Shown here piece after piece: positions 19,454 through 29,101 of a stretch of 64,000 bases of DNA. Source of the stretch: Chitinophagaceae bacterium. Its GTDB lineage: Bacteria; Bacteroidota; Bacteroidia; Chitinophagales; Chitinophagaceae. Numbering within the stretch: position 1 is the first letter of the stretch; every line of letters begins with the position of its first letter. Under the pieces are notes generated by a model. It did no database searches. It saw only the letters and a program-made list of their open reading frames with translations, and had not been told where the DNA came from. The stretch lies in the NCBI GenBank assembly GCA_017307755.1, contig JAFKGQ010000007.1:464312-528311 (forward strand), in the 5' to 3' direction. The position numbers were made by a program, and so were the translations under genes.

Positions 19454-22400
19454 TTAGAAAGTAAGTTGAAGGTTCAGACCATAGCTGCGGGTGGACGGCA
19501 GGGCAAAATATTCCGTACCCTGGTAGTTGCCGTTACCCAAGCTCATATCCGGATCCATCCACATTGTGCGTTTGCCAAGACCGGGTATATCCATGATGGA
19601 TTTTCCACGGTACAGCCAAAACAGGTTGCGGGCGATAAAGGACAGTCTGGCCATCCTGATAAAATTAACGTGCAGAGGAAGGTCATATCCAAGAGAGGCT
19701 TCTCTCACCCGGAAACTGGTGGCGTTATAGGCAAAGAATTCGGCATTCCCATAACGTTGTCCGGAAGCTTTTGTCCAGAAGGCCTGGGCATTGATGGCTT
19801 TTGAGACAGGGGCGCCGCCGGCGTCTACCCCGGCAAGGGTCCACCCGCCCTCACGATATTTGCTGGTAGCCTCCGTGATCCCGCTGAAGGCAAGGTTCAT
19901 TTCCGTACCCGAGACAAGGGTGCCGCCGATGCGGCCATCGATCAATATCCTCATGGAAAACCCTTTGTATTTGAAGTTATTGGTCAGACCTATCGTCTCC
20001 TTGGGATTGAAATTCCCAATGACCTTTGGCAGGCCGCCTGTCTGATAGGTGGTCAGCGGGGTGCCGTCCGAATTCAGCAGATGGTTACCCTTGTCATCCG
20101 TCAACCAATAATTGGACTGCAGATCGCCATAGCTCCCCCCCTCGACCACAATGGGTCTGATAGAACGGAGATAACCCGGCTTCCCGTCCCCGGTGAGATA
20201 GGCGGTCTTTACGAGATCGCTCAGCTTGACGATCTTGTTACGGTTGAGCGCCAGGTTAAGCGACAGGTCCCAAGAGAAATCCCTATCCTTGATAGGTGTT
20301 GCATTTAGCACCAATTCCACACCCTGGTTGCGTATCTTACCCGCATTGATATATTGGGTGGCATAACCCGTTCCCACCGGAAGATCCAGACGCAGCAGCT
20401 GGTTGATAGAATTACTATTGTAATACGTCAACGAAACCCCCAGCCTGTCATTGATAAACCTTGCCTCGGCGCCGACCTCCAAGTTCTTTACGATCTCAGG
20501 TTTTACGTTGGGGAAAGGCAGCGTGACATCCCGGTATAAAAAGCCATTGCCGGCTCCCTGCGCATAGGCGTATGTCTGGAAGAGCAAACCAAACTGACCG
20601 CCATTACCCACCTCGGCATAGTTGGTGCTTAGTTTTAAGAAAGAAATAGCGCTGGGCATCGTAAGCATATCCGATAAGATGGCGGAAGCGCCTACTGAGT
20701 AATACTGATAAGAATAAGGAGAAGGCAGCCGCGAATCCCAGTCATTACGCAAGCTGGCGTCTAAAAAGAGCGCGTCCTTTAAAGAGAAGTTCACCTGACC
20801 GAAAACAGCATGCGTTTGAACATCCTGTCCCGTAGAAAGGAAGGCGGGGGTCGTGGCAAAATTCAGACTGAACTTGTTTGTTACATTCAACCCGTCGGCC
20901 TTGGACTGATCCGTGGTGTATTGGTTATCCTGGTATATGGCGCCTACATGGTAGTTGACTTTCAGGTTCTCGGTGATCTTATTGGTACCGGCAAAGATGA
21001 CATCAAACCATTTTTGCGTGGTGACGATATTGTCCTTTTGATAGAACCCTCCGGAATTGGGCGCCCAGAGCAGGGTCCCTTGCTGGTATTTTGTTTCTAT
21101 CGCGTCAAAGGTCCTGTCCAGGTTGGCCCTGCCCGTTACGCTCAGCCAGTCGGTGATCTGGAGCTTGGCGGATATAAAACCCATGACCCTGTTCCTGTTC
21201 TGATTCTGTGCCGTATTATTGATCATCCAATAAGGGTTCTGGTAGATCCCGCCATTGGTGGATGGCCAGGGGGCGGCGCCCGGTATATTGAAGTTGTTAA
21301 ATACCTGGTATTGTTTTGCATCGGAAAGGGGAACATTCCGGGGGATCTGATAAATATCCACCACAGGGGCATTTTCCTCACCCGTGCGGGGTCTGTTCTT
21401 GATATCCTCGACAAGATAGGTGATCTTGGCATCCGTGGAAAACCTTTTCCCGAATTGATTGGATTGCCGCAAGGTCACCGTATGACGCATCATACTATTG
21501 CGTGGTATGATACCCTGTACATCGTTGTTTGTATAAGAGACGTAGGTAGCCGCTTTTTCCGACCCGCCTGATACGCTGATGGAGTTGTTCAGACTGGAGC
21601 CCGTCCTGAAGAAATCCCTGATGTTATTGGGTTGTGCCGAATAGGTACCTTGGTTACCCAGGTAATTAGTAAAGGACTGTCCGGTCATTTTTGCCCCCCA
21701 GCTCGTTCCTTTGTTAGCATATGCGGTATCATTGATCCCCTGCCCGTAGGTATTTTGCATTTTGGGCAATGCAAAAGCATTTTCTAAAGTCGCGCCGGAG
21801 TTGACGTTGACGCTCACCCTTTCTTTTGATCCTTTCTTGGTTGTGATGACGATCACCCCATTACCCGCCTGGCTGCCGTACAAGGCGGCGGCCGAAGCGC
21901 CCCGCAGGACGGTGACCGACTCGATATCGTCCGGGTTAAGGCTGGATGCCCCGTCCGACCCCTGAACAGCGCCGAAGTCATTTCCCGACATGCTGTAGGT
22001 GCTGTTGTTGATGGGCACCCCATCGACGACTATAAGCGCATTATTCGATTGCTGGATTGAGCGGTTTCCCCGCAGAACGATCCTCGCGCCGCTGCCGGGA
22101 CCGCCGGAACCCTGGGTAATAAGCGCATTGGCCACTTTACCCTGCAAAGAGTTCAGTACGTTGTTGGCATCCCTTACACCAGTGAGTTCCGCAGGTTTGA
22201 CTGTTTGTGTAGCATAGACCAGCGTTTTTTCCTGACGCTGGATACCCAGGGCCGTTACCACCACTTCCCCCAACTGTTTGGTATCCGTGGCCAGGGAGAC
22301 GCTCAGCTCTCCCGAAGAAGCGCCTGCAGTAATTTCCCTTGTTCTAAAGCCTACAAAAGAAATCACCAGCGTGACAGTACCGTTAGGTGCTTTTATCGAA

Positions 22401-22582
22401 AATAAACCTTGTGAATTGGTAGAGACGGCATAGTTCGAGCCTTTTACCTTTACCGTGGCGCCCTCCACCGGGCCTTTATTATTTTCATCCGTCACTTTAC
22501 CCGTGATCGTACGTTCCTGAGAGAATGCTATGCAGCAACATAGCAGCATAGATACAAAGAGCAGCAGCTTTTGATGGATCAT
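19454..22582 (-). CDS. SusC/RagA-family TonB-dependent transporter
   Basis: A 1042-residue outer-membrane transporter partnered with the SusD-like protein directly downstream. Seen: a signal peptide ending FSQ; a carboxypeptidase-like domain (TITGKVTDENN to SFVGFRTREI); a TonB-box-like LGEVVVTALG; a plug domain with IVLRGNRSI and VVDGVPI; and a long barrel with C-terminal Phe. The start is ATG 22582; a TTG two codons upstream is less likely. The distance to susD is about 20 bases. There is no anti-sigma STN domain, no FecR/sigma pair and no carbohydrate-active enzyme nearby, so neither substrate nor regulator can be named from context. Confidence 0.94.
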   Translation of the reverse strand: MIHQKLLLFVSMLLCCCIAFSQERTITGKVTDENNKGPVEGATVKVKGSNYAVSTNSQGLFSIKAPNGTVTLVISFVGFRTREITAGASSGELSVSLATDTKQLGEVVVTALGIQRQEKTLVYATQTVKPAELTGVRDANNVLNSLQGKVANALITQGSGGPGSGARIVLRGNRSIQQSNNALIVVDGVPINNSTYSMSGNDFGAVQGSDGASSLNPDDIESVTVLRGASAAALYGSQAGNGVIVITTKKGSKERVSVNVNSGATLENAFALPKMQNTYGQGINDTAYANKGTSWGAKMTGQSFTNYLGNQGTYSAQPNNIRDFFRTGSSLNNSISVSGGSEKAATYVSYTNNDVQGIIPRNSMMRHTVTLRQSNQFGKRFSTDAKITYLVEDIKNRPRTGEENAPVVDIYQIPRNVPLSDAKQYQVFNNFNIPGAAPWPSTNGGIYQNPYWMINNTAQNQNRNRVMGFISAKLQITDWLSVTGRANLDRTFDAIETKYQQGTLLWAPNSGGFYQKDNIVTTQKWFDVIFAGTNKITENLKVNYHVGAIYQDNQYTTDQSKADGLNVTNKFSLNFATTPAFLSTGQDVQTHAVFGQVNFSLKDALFLDASLRNDWDSRLPSPYSYQYYSVGASAILSDMLTMPSAISFLKLSTNYAEVGNGGQFGLLFQTYAYAQGAGNGFLYRDVTLPFPNVKPEIVKNLEVGAEARFINDRLGVSLTYYNSNSINQLLRLDLPVGTGYATQYINAGKIRNQGVELVLNATPIKDRDFSWDLSLNLALNRNKIVKLSDLVKTAYLTGDGKPGYLRSIRPIVVEGGSYGDLQSNYWLTDDKGNHLLNSDGTPLTTYQTGGLPKVIGNFNPKETIGLTNNFKYKGFSMRILIDGRIGGTLVSGTEMNLAFSGITEATSKYREGGWTLAGVDAGGAPVSKAINAQAFWTKASGQRYGNAEFFAYNATSFRVREASLGYDLPLHVNFIRMARLSFIARNLFWLYRGKSIMDIPGLGKRTMWMDPDMSLGNGNYQGTEYFALPSTRSYGLNLQLTF

Positions 22583-22688
22583 AAGCAATTTGATTTTTAG
22601 TGGGTCCTAAAAACCTCTGTGCTTATGCTGATGCCCCTGTAATGGCTAATTTATATATATAATTTTTTAAAAAGCATAAATAATTGAT
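22583..22688 (-). promoter_or_regulatory. AT-rich upstream region of the second susC
   Basis: About 106 bases separate susC from the PEGA lipoprotein gene, both on the minus strand. The part nearest the PEGA gene is very AT-rich, with a TATATATA tract and several A/T runs, and is the likely place for a susC promoter. I could not find an exact Bacteroidota minus-7 box (TAnnTTTG), so this is a positional call only. Confidence 0.3.
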
Positions 22689-23156
22689 TTATATTTTTGT
22701 AAGCTGCCCTATCGGTTCCCATTGCGGGTCGGGGTGAAGGACGATCCGGATGGACAGACCATTGCCGCCCCTGTCGCTGTTCCCGGTCAGCGGAATAAGT
22801 TCGGGATACATGTCTTTGGGGCCCAGCCTGTACATGCTGCCATTGTATGCATCCAGGGCGATACCCACCACGCCAAGAATATTTCCAAAGACCCATCCGT
22901 CCAGCCGGCGGGTGAGCTCCGTTTCAAAAGGCTTATAGCCGGGAAGCTCTATTCTCAAATGATGGTTCTTACCGCGCCGCAGCACGGCAGTCAGAGGGGT
23001 CTTACCCAAATAGGCGCTGTCGATATATACGTTTGCAACACGTGGCTCGCAGGTGAGAAATATGCCTTGACGGGAACCATGCATGATGGTGGCGCAGCCG
23101 GAGAATAAAAAGATCATTACAGCGGCGGAAAAAAGGCGCATGGTCTTTCGGGGCAT
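22689..23156 (-). CDS. PEGA-domain lipoprotein
   Basis: A 155-residue lipoprotein with signal and lipobox LFSGC (Cys21), followed by a PEGA-type beta-sandwich at about residues 33-80: the VYIDSAYLGKTPLTAVL stretch and the ELPGYKPFE turn are typical. After it comes a glycine-rich hydrophobic segment (WVFGNILGVVGIALDAYNGSMY) seen in many small lipoproteins of this type, where it may lie against the membrane. A start at 23141 is also possible; 23156 is kept because it adds basic residues to the signal peptide. Function unknown; envelope location inferred. It is co-directional with the TMEM175-like gene 70 bases upstream. Confidence 0.82.
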   Translation of the reverse strand: MPRKTMRLFSAAVMIFLFSGCATIMHGSRQGIFLTCEPRVANVYIDSAYLGKTPLTAVLRRGKNHHLRIELPGYKPFETELTRRLDGWVFGNILGVVGIALDAYNGSMYRLGPKDMYPELIPLTGNSDRGGNGLSIRIVLHPDPQWEPIGQLTKI

Positions 23157-23226
23157 TGGATGTCTTCTTTACGGGTGACGGATTGATCCAATATACAGAA
23201 AGTTTTTCGCAATTGCAAGACCGGTA

Positions 23227-23817
23227 CTACTCCCCTTCGGCAGAAGCACCCACATTCCTTTCGATCCTTTTGTCCGGGATAAACCACATCACCGCCACCA
23301 GCACGTATATCCCAAATGCGATCCAGGAATTGATAAAAGCAAGGACAATGGCCAGGGCATACAGGATAACAGACAGCTTCCCCTTCCAATCCCTGCCCAA
23401 TGCAACAGCCAGTTCAGAATCCGGTCCCGCCTCCCTGATAAGCAGACGGCATAATATGGTATAGGCAAACCCGGTCATGATCAGCACAGCCCCATACAAT
23501 ACCACGGGCCAAAGCGTAAAATGATTCTCGCCCATCCAGGCCGTAACAAAAGGAATAAGGGAAAGCCAGAACAATAGGTTGAGGTTGGCCCAGAGGATAC
23601 CGCCATTCACCGTCCTGGCGGCATAGATCATGTGATGATGATTGTTCCAGTAGATACCGACATACACAAAACTGAGCACATAACTAAAAAATACGGGTAA
23701 CAGCGGTACGAGATCCCCAATGTGATCGCCATGGGGGACATGCAGTTCCAGCACCATGATCGTAATAATGATGGCGATCACCCCATCGCTGAATGCTTCC
23801 AGACGTCCTTTTTTCAT
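23227..23817 (-). CDS. TMEM175-family (DUF1211) potassium channel-like membrane protein
   Basis: A 196-residue inner-membrane protein whose N-terminus carries the family hallmark RxxxFSDG (Arg5, Phe9-Ser10-Asp11-Gly12) followed by the pore-helix stretch VIAIIITIMVLEL. About five or six hydrophobic helices follow, with histidine-rich WNNHHHMI after the third. Prokaryotic TMEM175 proteins of this size form tetrameric, weakly selective potassium channels, so this would be one subunit. The single-repeat length fits the bacterial form. It is divergent from the large T9SS adhesin gene, sharing a 174-base intergenic region. Confidence 0.9.
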   Translation of the reverse strand: MKKGRLEAFSDGVIAIIITIMVLELHVPHGDHIGDLVPLLPVFFSYVLSFVYVGIYWNNHHHMIYAARTVNGGILWANLNLLFWLSLIPFVTAWMGENHFTLWPVVLYGAVLIMTGFAYTILCRLLIREAGPDSELAVALGRDWKGKLSVILYALAIVLAFINSWIAFGIYVLVAVMWFIPDKRIERNVGASAEGE

Positions 23818-23833
23818 AGATACAAATTAAATC

Positions 23834-23868
23834 GTTTTAGCATATCTCCAAAAAAATACGTAGTTTTG
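23834..23868 (+). promoter_or_regulatory. Candidate Bacteroidota-type promoter for the PKD adhesin
   Basis: TAGTTTTG at 23861-23868 is an exact match to the Bacteroidota minus-7 consensus TAnnTTTG. A T-rich GTTTTAG at about 23834 lies roughly 22 bases upstream, near the usual minus-33 distance. The implied transcript starts near 23876 and would have a leader of about 115 bases before ATG 23992. Confidence 0.5.
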
Positions 23869-23991
23869 AGGATAATCTCTATCTTACCTCTCTCCCTTTA
23901 AATCCTGGTATCACACCTTTTTCCCGATTCCTTTATTCTGCTGACAAACCTCCTGCTTTGCTGGCCATAGAACCCTAAAAACGACCGTTGC

Positions 23992-26900
23992 ATGAACCTC
24001 CACCCCGGGTTCCACAGACTGCTGTTTATAGCGCTGCTGATAGCTCCTTTTTGCAGGCTCTCCGGCCAGGTGGTGGCCGGCATAAGCGCGGGTGGAAAGA
24101 TCATTGCCTGGGGAGACACCGTCCATGTCTGCCAGGGCAGCCTCATCAACTTTCAGAGCGTAGGTCAGGGATCGATCAACATTACCTGGCGATTCACCGG
24201 CGCCTCCATTACGGTGGCCTATGGCATCGGGCCTTTTAATGTACAATACGCTGCGAAAGGTTATGACACGGTATGGCAGAAGATCGAAGGGGGCAGCTTT
24301 GTAGACTCCACTTTTCTGATCGTACAAGTATCCGACGAACACCCCGCCGCGGCCTTTAGCTGGAGCCCCGACGGAGATTGCGGTAATGTTCCCGTCCAGT
24401 TCACAGACCGGTCTTCCGGCGACCATCTTCTCTATAGCTGGAACTTTGGCGACGGCGGCGCCAGTAACCTGGCAAGCCCTTCTTACTCTTTTCTGAATGC
24501 CATAGGAACCAGCGGCACCCATATCTACCCCGTGACGCTGTCGGTTGTCAACAGTTATGGATGCAGTTCCACGACAAATCATGCGGTGACGGTGAAGAAT
24601 ACCCCGGATGCATCCCTCGGCAATGCCGACCCGGACGTGCTGTTTAATACCTTCAACGGCAATGCCACCTTTAAAAAATGTAACAATATCCCCTCCTATG
24701 CCTTCAGCTTTTCCAATCAATCCACCACTACCTCTATCAATACGAATTATACCATCCAGTGGGGAGACGGTTCACCCGATTCTATTTTTACCAGTTGGCC
24801 CCAGGGTGTCATCATCACTCATACCTTTCCCCTGGGCAGCAGCGCCATGACCGTAAAGATCAATGGCGCCAATGGTTGTACCGGGATCAAAAAATATATT
24901 GTATTCCTGGGGTCCACCCCCGCGGGAGGTCTGGCCAGCTTAGGTAATACGGACATCTGCGCCTCGGACTCGCTACGCTTTGCCATCAACAACACAGCAG
25001 GCAACCCTCCCGGTACTTCCTACACCTTCCTTATCAACGACGGCAGTTTTGCCCAGACCTTCCAACATCCCGCCCCCGCCATCGTAGGTCATTTTTTTGC
25101 CGTCGGGTCCTGTTCCTACAGCAGCAGCAGCGGCAACAGCGTCTTTAACAATGCATTTGGCGCCTATCTCACCATCGAAAACCCTTGCGGCACCACCAGC
25201 CCTTCGGTGGTACCTATCTATGTCTCCGGAAAACCCAGGGCCAGCATCTATGTCGCTCCTGCCAGGACGGCCTGCGTTGGCACCACGCTCAACATCATCA
25301 GCACGTCTACCTATGGCGGGGTCATTACCGCTACGGGAGGCACCGGCTCCGTCTGCACCAATTCCGGTAAACAGGTGTGGACCATCAGCCCGGCCACCGG
25401 CTATACTATCACCAGCGGTCAAAAAGGTTTGTTGAACGGCAGCTCCACCAATGGCGCATTATGGACAGGGGGCAGCGGTAATTTAAATGTCAACTTCACT
25501 ACGGCAGGGACCTATACGGTAAAACTGTATGTCTATAATAACCGTTGCGGCATAGACAGCACTATGGAAATTATTTGTGTCCGAAACCCTCCGCAGGCAG
25601 CCTTTACCATGCCTTCCCGCAACCGTTGCGGACCGGGCGTTCTGACACCCGCCAATACATCCCCGGTGAACAGCTGCGGCGGTGACGCCTACAGCTGGCA
25701 GGTGACCTGGCTGGACCCATTGGGCTGCAGCAATGGTCAGGGCCCGGCCTATGCTTTCACAGATGGGACAGGAGCGGGTACTTTCAACCCCTCCCTGCAG
25801 TTGAACGCACCGGGAAAATATATCATCCAGCTCACCGTCACCGCGCTGAATGCCGGCGCCGCCTGTTCGCCGTCCGTCTATAAGGACACCTTCACCGTGA
25901 TAGGGACACCAAAGGTTTCCATCCAGACTCCTGCCGCCGCCTGTCCGAATAACAACGTGACGCCATCAGCGCATATTGATAGTTGTTATTCCCCCGGCCC
26001 TTTTGCCTACCAATGGCAATTCACCGGAGCTTCCCCGTCCACCGCCGACGTACTAACACCCGGCCCCATCTCTTACAGTAATCTCAATACGTACCCGATA
26101 TCTCTTACAGTGACGGATCAGGGGTGTAACACCTCAGCCGCGGCCAATGTAAATATCTCGATTGTCCCTCCCCCGGTGGCCTTTGCCGGCAATGACACCA
26201 CCCTGTGCAGCGGCAACCCCATTACGCTGGGTAAAGCCGGCCAGACAGGCGTCTCTTATCGCTGGACACCCGTCGCGGGGTTGAGTAACCCGGCTATTTC
26301 CAACCCTTCCCTGGCATTCAATTACACAGGCGCAGCCGCCGACACCACCCTCGAATACGTCCTGCACGCCTCGCTGAACAACGACTGCAGCGCCACGGAT
26401 ACGATAAAGATCACGGTAAAACGCAAACCCTCCGTCAGCATCCTCCCTGCCACACCTGTAATGTGCATAGGCGACAGTATACAGTTGATAGCCGCAGGCG
26501 CAGATGTCTATACCTGGTCCCCCAGCCCCGCCGTCATCGCCGGCACAACAGACACTGCCCGTGTAAAACCAGCCGTCTCCACCCTTTATACTATAATAGG
26601 AAGGTTCGGCAGCGGCTGCCCGGATACGGTAACTTCACTGGTCACCGTACACCCGGATGCAAAAGCCCTGTTTGCTGCATCAAAGACAACGATCTGCAGC
26701 GGGATCAACCTGTCAGGGCTTATCACTGTCACCCCCTATCCCGGACAGAATGGACAATACACCTGGAAGGATAATGGAGTGCCCTTTGGCGTGGGCACCA
26801 CCGGTGTCTTCCCTCCCTGGTCATTGGGCTCGCAGGGGGCTACGGATACCATCCGTCTGGTGACGACCAGCGCCTTCGGCTGCCGGGCTGACAGTATGGA

Positions 26901-29085
26901 AATACTCTTCAAAACCTTACCAGGCGTCACGGCACACTTCTCAAAAAGCGCGACAGCCGGCTGCGGTCCTTTAAAGGTCTATTTAGAAAATAATTCCCCC
27001 GCCGCCACAGCAGCACAATTCTTCTGGGATTTTGGCAACGGGCGGACATCGCAATTGCAACAACCGGACAGCATCGCCTTTTTACCCAGCCCTTATCACC
27101 GGGATACTACCTATATCATTACGCTAAAAGCCTATAATGGCTGCGACACCACCATCTGGAAGGACAGCGTAAAGGTCTATCCGGACCCCTGGGCCGCATT
27201 CACAGTCAGCAATATCCTGGGATGCTCACCCTTTACGGATACGCTTATCAATCTGTCGGAAGGGAACAATACTTCTTACTTCTGGGATTTCGGGGACGGC
27301 AGCACCCGGACTGTGACTACGCCCGCCAACCTTATACATACCTACCACGCGGGCGTCATCGATACTTTTACGATTGCTCTCACCGCCACCAATCGCTGCG
27401 GCACTCATACAAGCACCCTGGATGTGGTGGTGACGCCCAATACAATAAAACCAAACGTGTTGATCAACGGCAATGCCCTGTTTGGCTGCGCCCCTTTTAC
27501 GGTGAACTTTGTCAATAACTCCAGCGGGGCCGCCCGGATAAAAGTAGACTTTAATGACGGCAGCATGCCGGCCATTATACCCGGCAATCAAAACATCATC
27601 AGTCATCAATACCTGCAACCCGGCCTCTATAATGTGACGATGCTGCTCGGCAATAGCTGCGCCGACACCGCCATCAGCCGCCAGGTGACCGTATTTACAG
27701 CACCGGTACCGAACTTTTCCCTTGCACCCAACCCCGTCTGTACGGGCAGCAACGTTCTTGCAGCCAACCATTCGTCGAATGCCAATGCCTGGTCCTGGGA
27801 CTGGGGTGACAGCACTACTTCCAATGGCGGGACGGGGTCGCACGTTTATACAAAGGGAGGATCTTACGCTGTACGGCTCACGGCCAGCCTGGTAAATGAT
27901 TTTGGCACCGTATGCCGGGTCACCGGGGACCCGGTGACATTACGGGTGGTCGATCTGATCCCCGCCCGTATCGATACAGGCGCCACCCGCCCCTGCGCCC
28001 CTTATAAAATGTCCGTGACAGCAATGGATGTGAGTGACGCCCGTTCGGTGGATTGGACTTTCTTTGACAATGCCCGGCCGGAAGGCTCCTTCCGGGCCAG
28101 CGGCGCCGCCGCCTCTTATCAATACAACGATCCGGGCAGCTACAAGGTCATGCTGGTCGTACAAAATATGGCAGGCTGTTCGGATACAGCCGTTCATTCT
28201 TTTTATGTTTCCGCTACACCCGGGTTGCACCTTAACCCCTTCAACACCCTCTACACCTGTAATACGGATACTACGCTGCGTCTGCAGGCGACAGCAGACT
28301 ACACGGGCAGCGATGCCCTCTCCTGGTCCTGGGATATCAACGGGACCCCGGCCGGCGCAGGAGTGCCGTTCGTCTACCGGCTACAACTACCCGCCGACTC
28401 ACTGGACCCATCAAATTATATCGTCCGGGCCATGGTTGCCAACAGCAGGGGCTGCTCCGATACGGCTACAGCCGGAACACTGGTGATACGCCCCCTCCCT
28501 CCTCCCCACATACTCATCCGGCCCGACAGCGTACTCTACCAGCCCGATTACACTTTCACCTTTATGGACAGCCTGTCACGACCATCCGGCGTCCGTTATA
28601 CCTGGGACCTGGGAGACAACAATGGGCAGAATACAGGCAGAGAAACCTCACATCGTTATGGAGATACAGGTATCTATTATATAAAAGCATATGTCTCCGA
28701 TGAGGTCACCGGGTGCCGGAAAGGGGATACGACACATGTACGTATCGTATATGTACCGGGTTTCCTCTACGTGCCCAATGCCGTCTGCCCCGGCTGCGCC
28801 GTAGGCGAATTACGCACCTTCCTGCCAAAAGGCCGGGGACTGAAGGACTATCACCTGAGGATCTATAATGCATGGGGACAGCTGATCTTCGAGACGACAA
28901 AACTCGATGCGGATGGAGCGCCCAGCGAACCCTGGAATGCACGCTATAATGGACAGACGGTACAGCAGGATGCTTATCGGTGGCAGATCGAAGCCCGTTA
29001 TACCAATGGCACCGAATGGAGAGGGATGTTATATCCCAACGCCGCCAGCCCCGTGAAATCAGGGTTTATAACAGTTGTCAGATAA
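23992..29085 (+). CDS. Giant PKD-repeat secreted adhesin with T9SS type B-like C-terminal domain
   Basis: A 1697-residue extracellular protein. Seen: a signal peptide ending SGQ; many Ig/PKD-like beta domains, with clear PKD motifs at about residues 149 (YSWNFGDGG), 1011 (FFWDFGNG), 1097 (YFWDFGDGS), 1268 (WSWDWGDS) and 1537 (YTWDLGDNN); and frequent paired cysteines. The last hundred or so residues resemble the gliding-motility-associated (type B) sorting domain: FLYVPNAV, then LRIYNAWGQLIFET, then WNARYNGQTVQQDAYRWQI. The normal FTPNGDG loop is replaced by CPGCAVGELR. The PorP/SprF gene 16 bases downstream supports export and surface anchoring by T9SS. The likely role is adhesion, gliding or a cell-surface filament; the ligand is unknown. 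Confidence 0.9.
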   Translation: MNLHPGFHRLLFIALLIAPFCRLSGQVVAGISAGGKIIAWGDTVHVCQGSLINFQSVGQGSINITWRFTGASITVAYGIGPFNVQYAAKGYDTVWQKIEGGSFVDSTFLIVQVSDEHPAAAFSWSPDGDCGNVPVQFTDRSSGDHLLYSWNFGDGGASNLASPSYSFLNAIGTSGTHIYPVTLSVVNSYGCSSTTNHAVTVKNTPDASLGNADPDVLFNTFNGNATFKKCNNIPSYAFSFSNQSTTTSINTNYTIQWGDGSPDSIFTSWPQGVIITHTFPLGSSAMTVKINGANGCTGIKKYIVFLGSTPAGGLASLGNTDICASDSLRFAINNTAGNPPGTSYTFLINDGSFAQTFQHPAPAIVGHFFAVGSCSYSSSSGNSVFNNAFGAYLTIENPCGTTSPSVVPIYVSGKPRASIYVAPARTACVGTTLNIISTSTYGGVITATGGTGSVCTNSGKQVWTISPATGYTITSGQKGLLNGSSTNGALWTGGSGNLNVNFTTAGTYTVKLYVYNNRCGIDSTMEIICVRNPPQAAFTMPSRNRCGPGVLTPANTSPVNSCGGDAYSWQVTWLDPLGCSNGQGPAYAFTDGTGAGTFNPSLQLNAPGKYIIQLTVTALNAGAACSPSVYKDTFTVIGTPKVSIQTPAAACPNNNVTPSAHIDSCYSPGPFAYQWQFTGASPSTADVLTPGPISYSNLNTYPISLTVTDQGCNTSAAANVNISIVPPPVAFAGNDTTLCSGNPITLGKAGQTGVSYRWTPVAGLSNPAISNPSLAFNYTGAAADTTLEYVLHASLNNDCSATDTIKITVKRKPSVSILPATPVMCIGDSIQLIAAGADVYTWSPSPAVIAGTTDTARVKPAVSTLYTIIGRFGSGCPDTVTSLVTVHPDAKALFAASKTTICSGINLSGLITVTPYPGQNGQYTWKDNGVPFGVGTTGVFPPWSLGSQGATDTIRLVTTSAFGCRADSMEILFKTLPGVTAHFSKSATAGCGPLKVYLENNSPAATAAQFFWDFGNGRTSQLQQPDSIAFLPSPYHRDTTYIITLKAYNGCDTTIWKDSVKVYPDPWAAFTVSNILGCSPFTDTLINLSEGNNTSYFWDFGDGSTRTVTTPANLIHTYHAGVIDTFTIALTATNRCGTHTSTLDVVVTPNTIKPNVLINGNALFGCAPFTVNFVNNSSGAARIKVDFNDGSMPAIIPGNQNIISHQYLQPGLYNVTMLLGNSCADTAISRQVTVFTAPVPNFSLAPNPVCTGSNVLAANHSSNANAWSWDWGDSTTSNGGTGSHVYTKGGSYAVRLTASLVNDFGTVCRVTGDPVTLRVVDLIPARIDTGATRPCAPYKMSVTAMDVSDARSVDWTFFDNARPEGSFRASGAAASYQYNDPGSYKVMLVVQNMAGCSDTAVHSFYVSATPGLHLNPFNTLYTCNTDTTLRLQATADYTGSDALSWSWDINGTPAGAGVPFVYRLQLPADSLDPSNYIVRAMVANSRGCSDTATAGTLVIRPLPPPHILIRPDSVLYQPDYTFTFMDSLSRPSGVRYTWDLGDNNGQNTGRETSHRYGDTGIYYIKAYVSDEVTGCRKGDTTHVRIVYVPGFLYVPNAVCPGCAVGELRTFLPKGRGLKDYHLRIYNAWGQLIFETTKLDADGAPSEPWNARYNGQTVQQDAYRWQIEARYTNGTEWRGMLYPNAASPVKSGFITVVR

Positions 29086-29101
29086 ACCAAAAATTGGGAT
29101 T

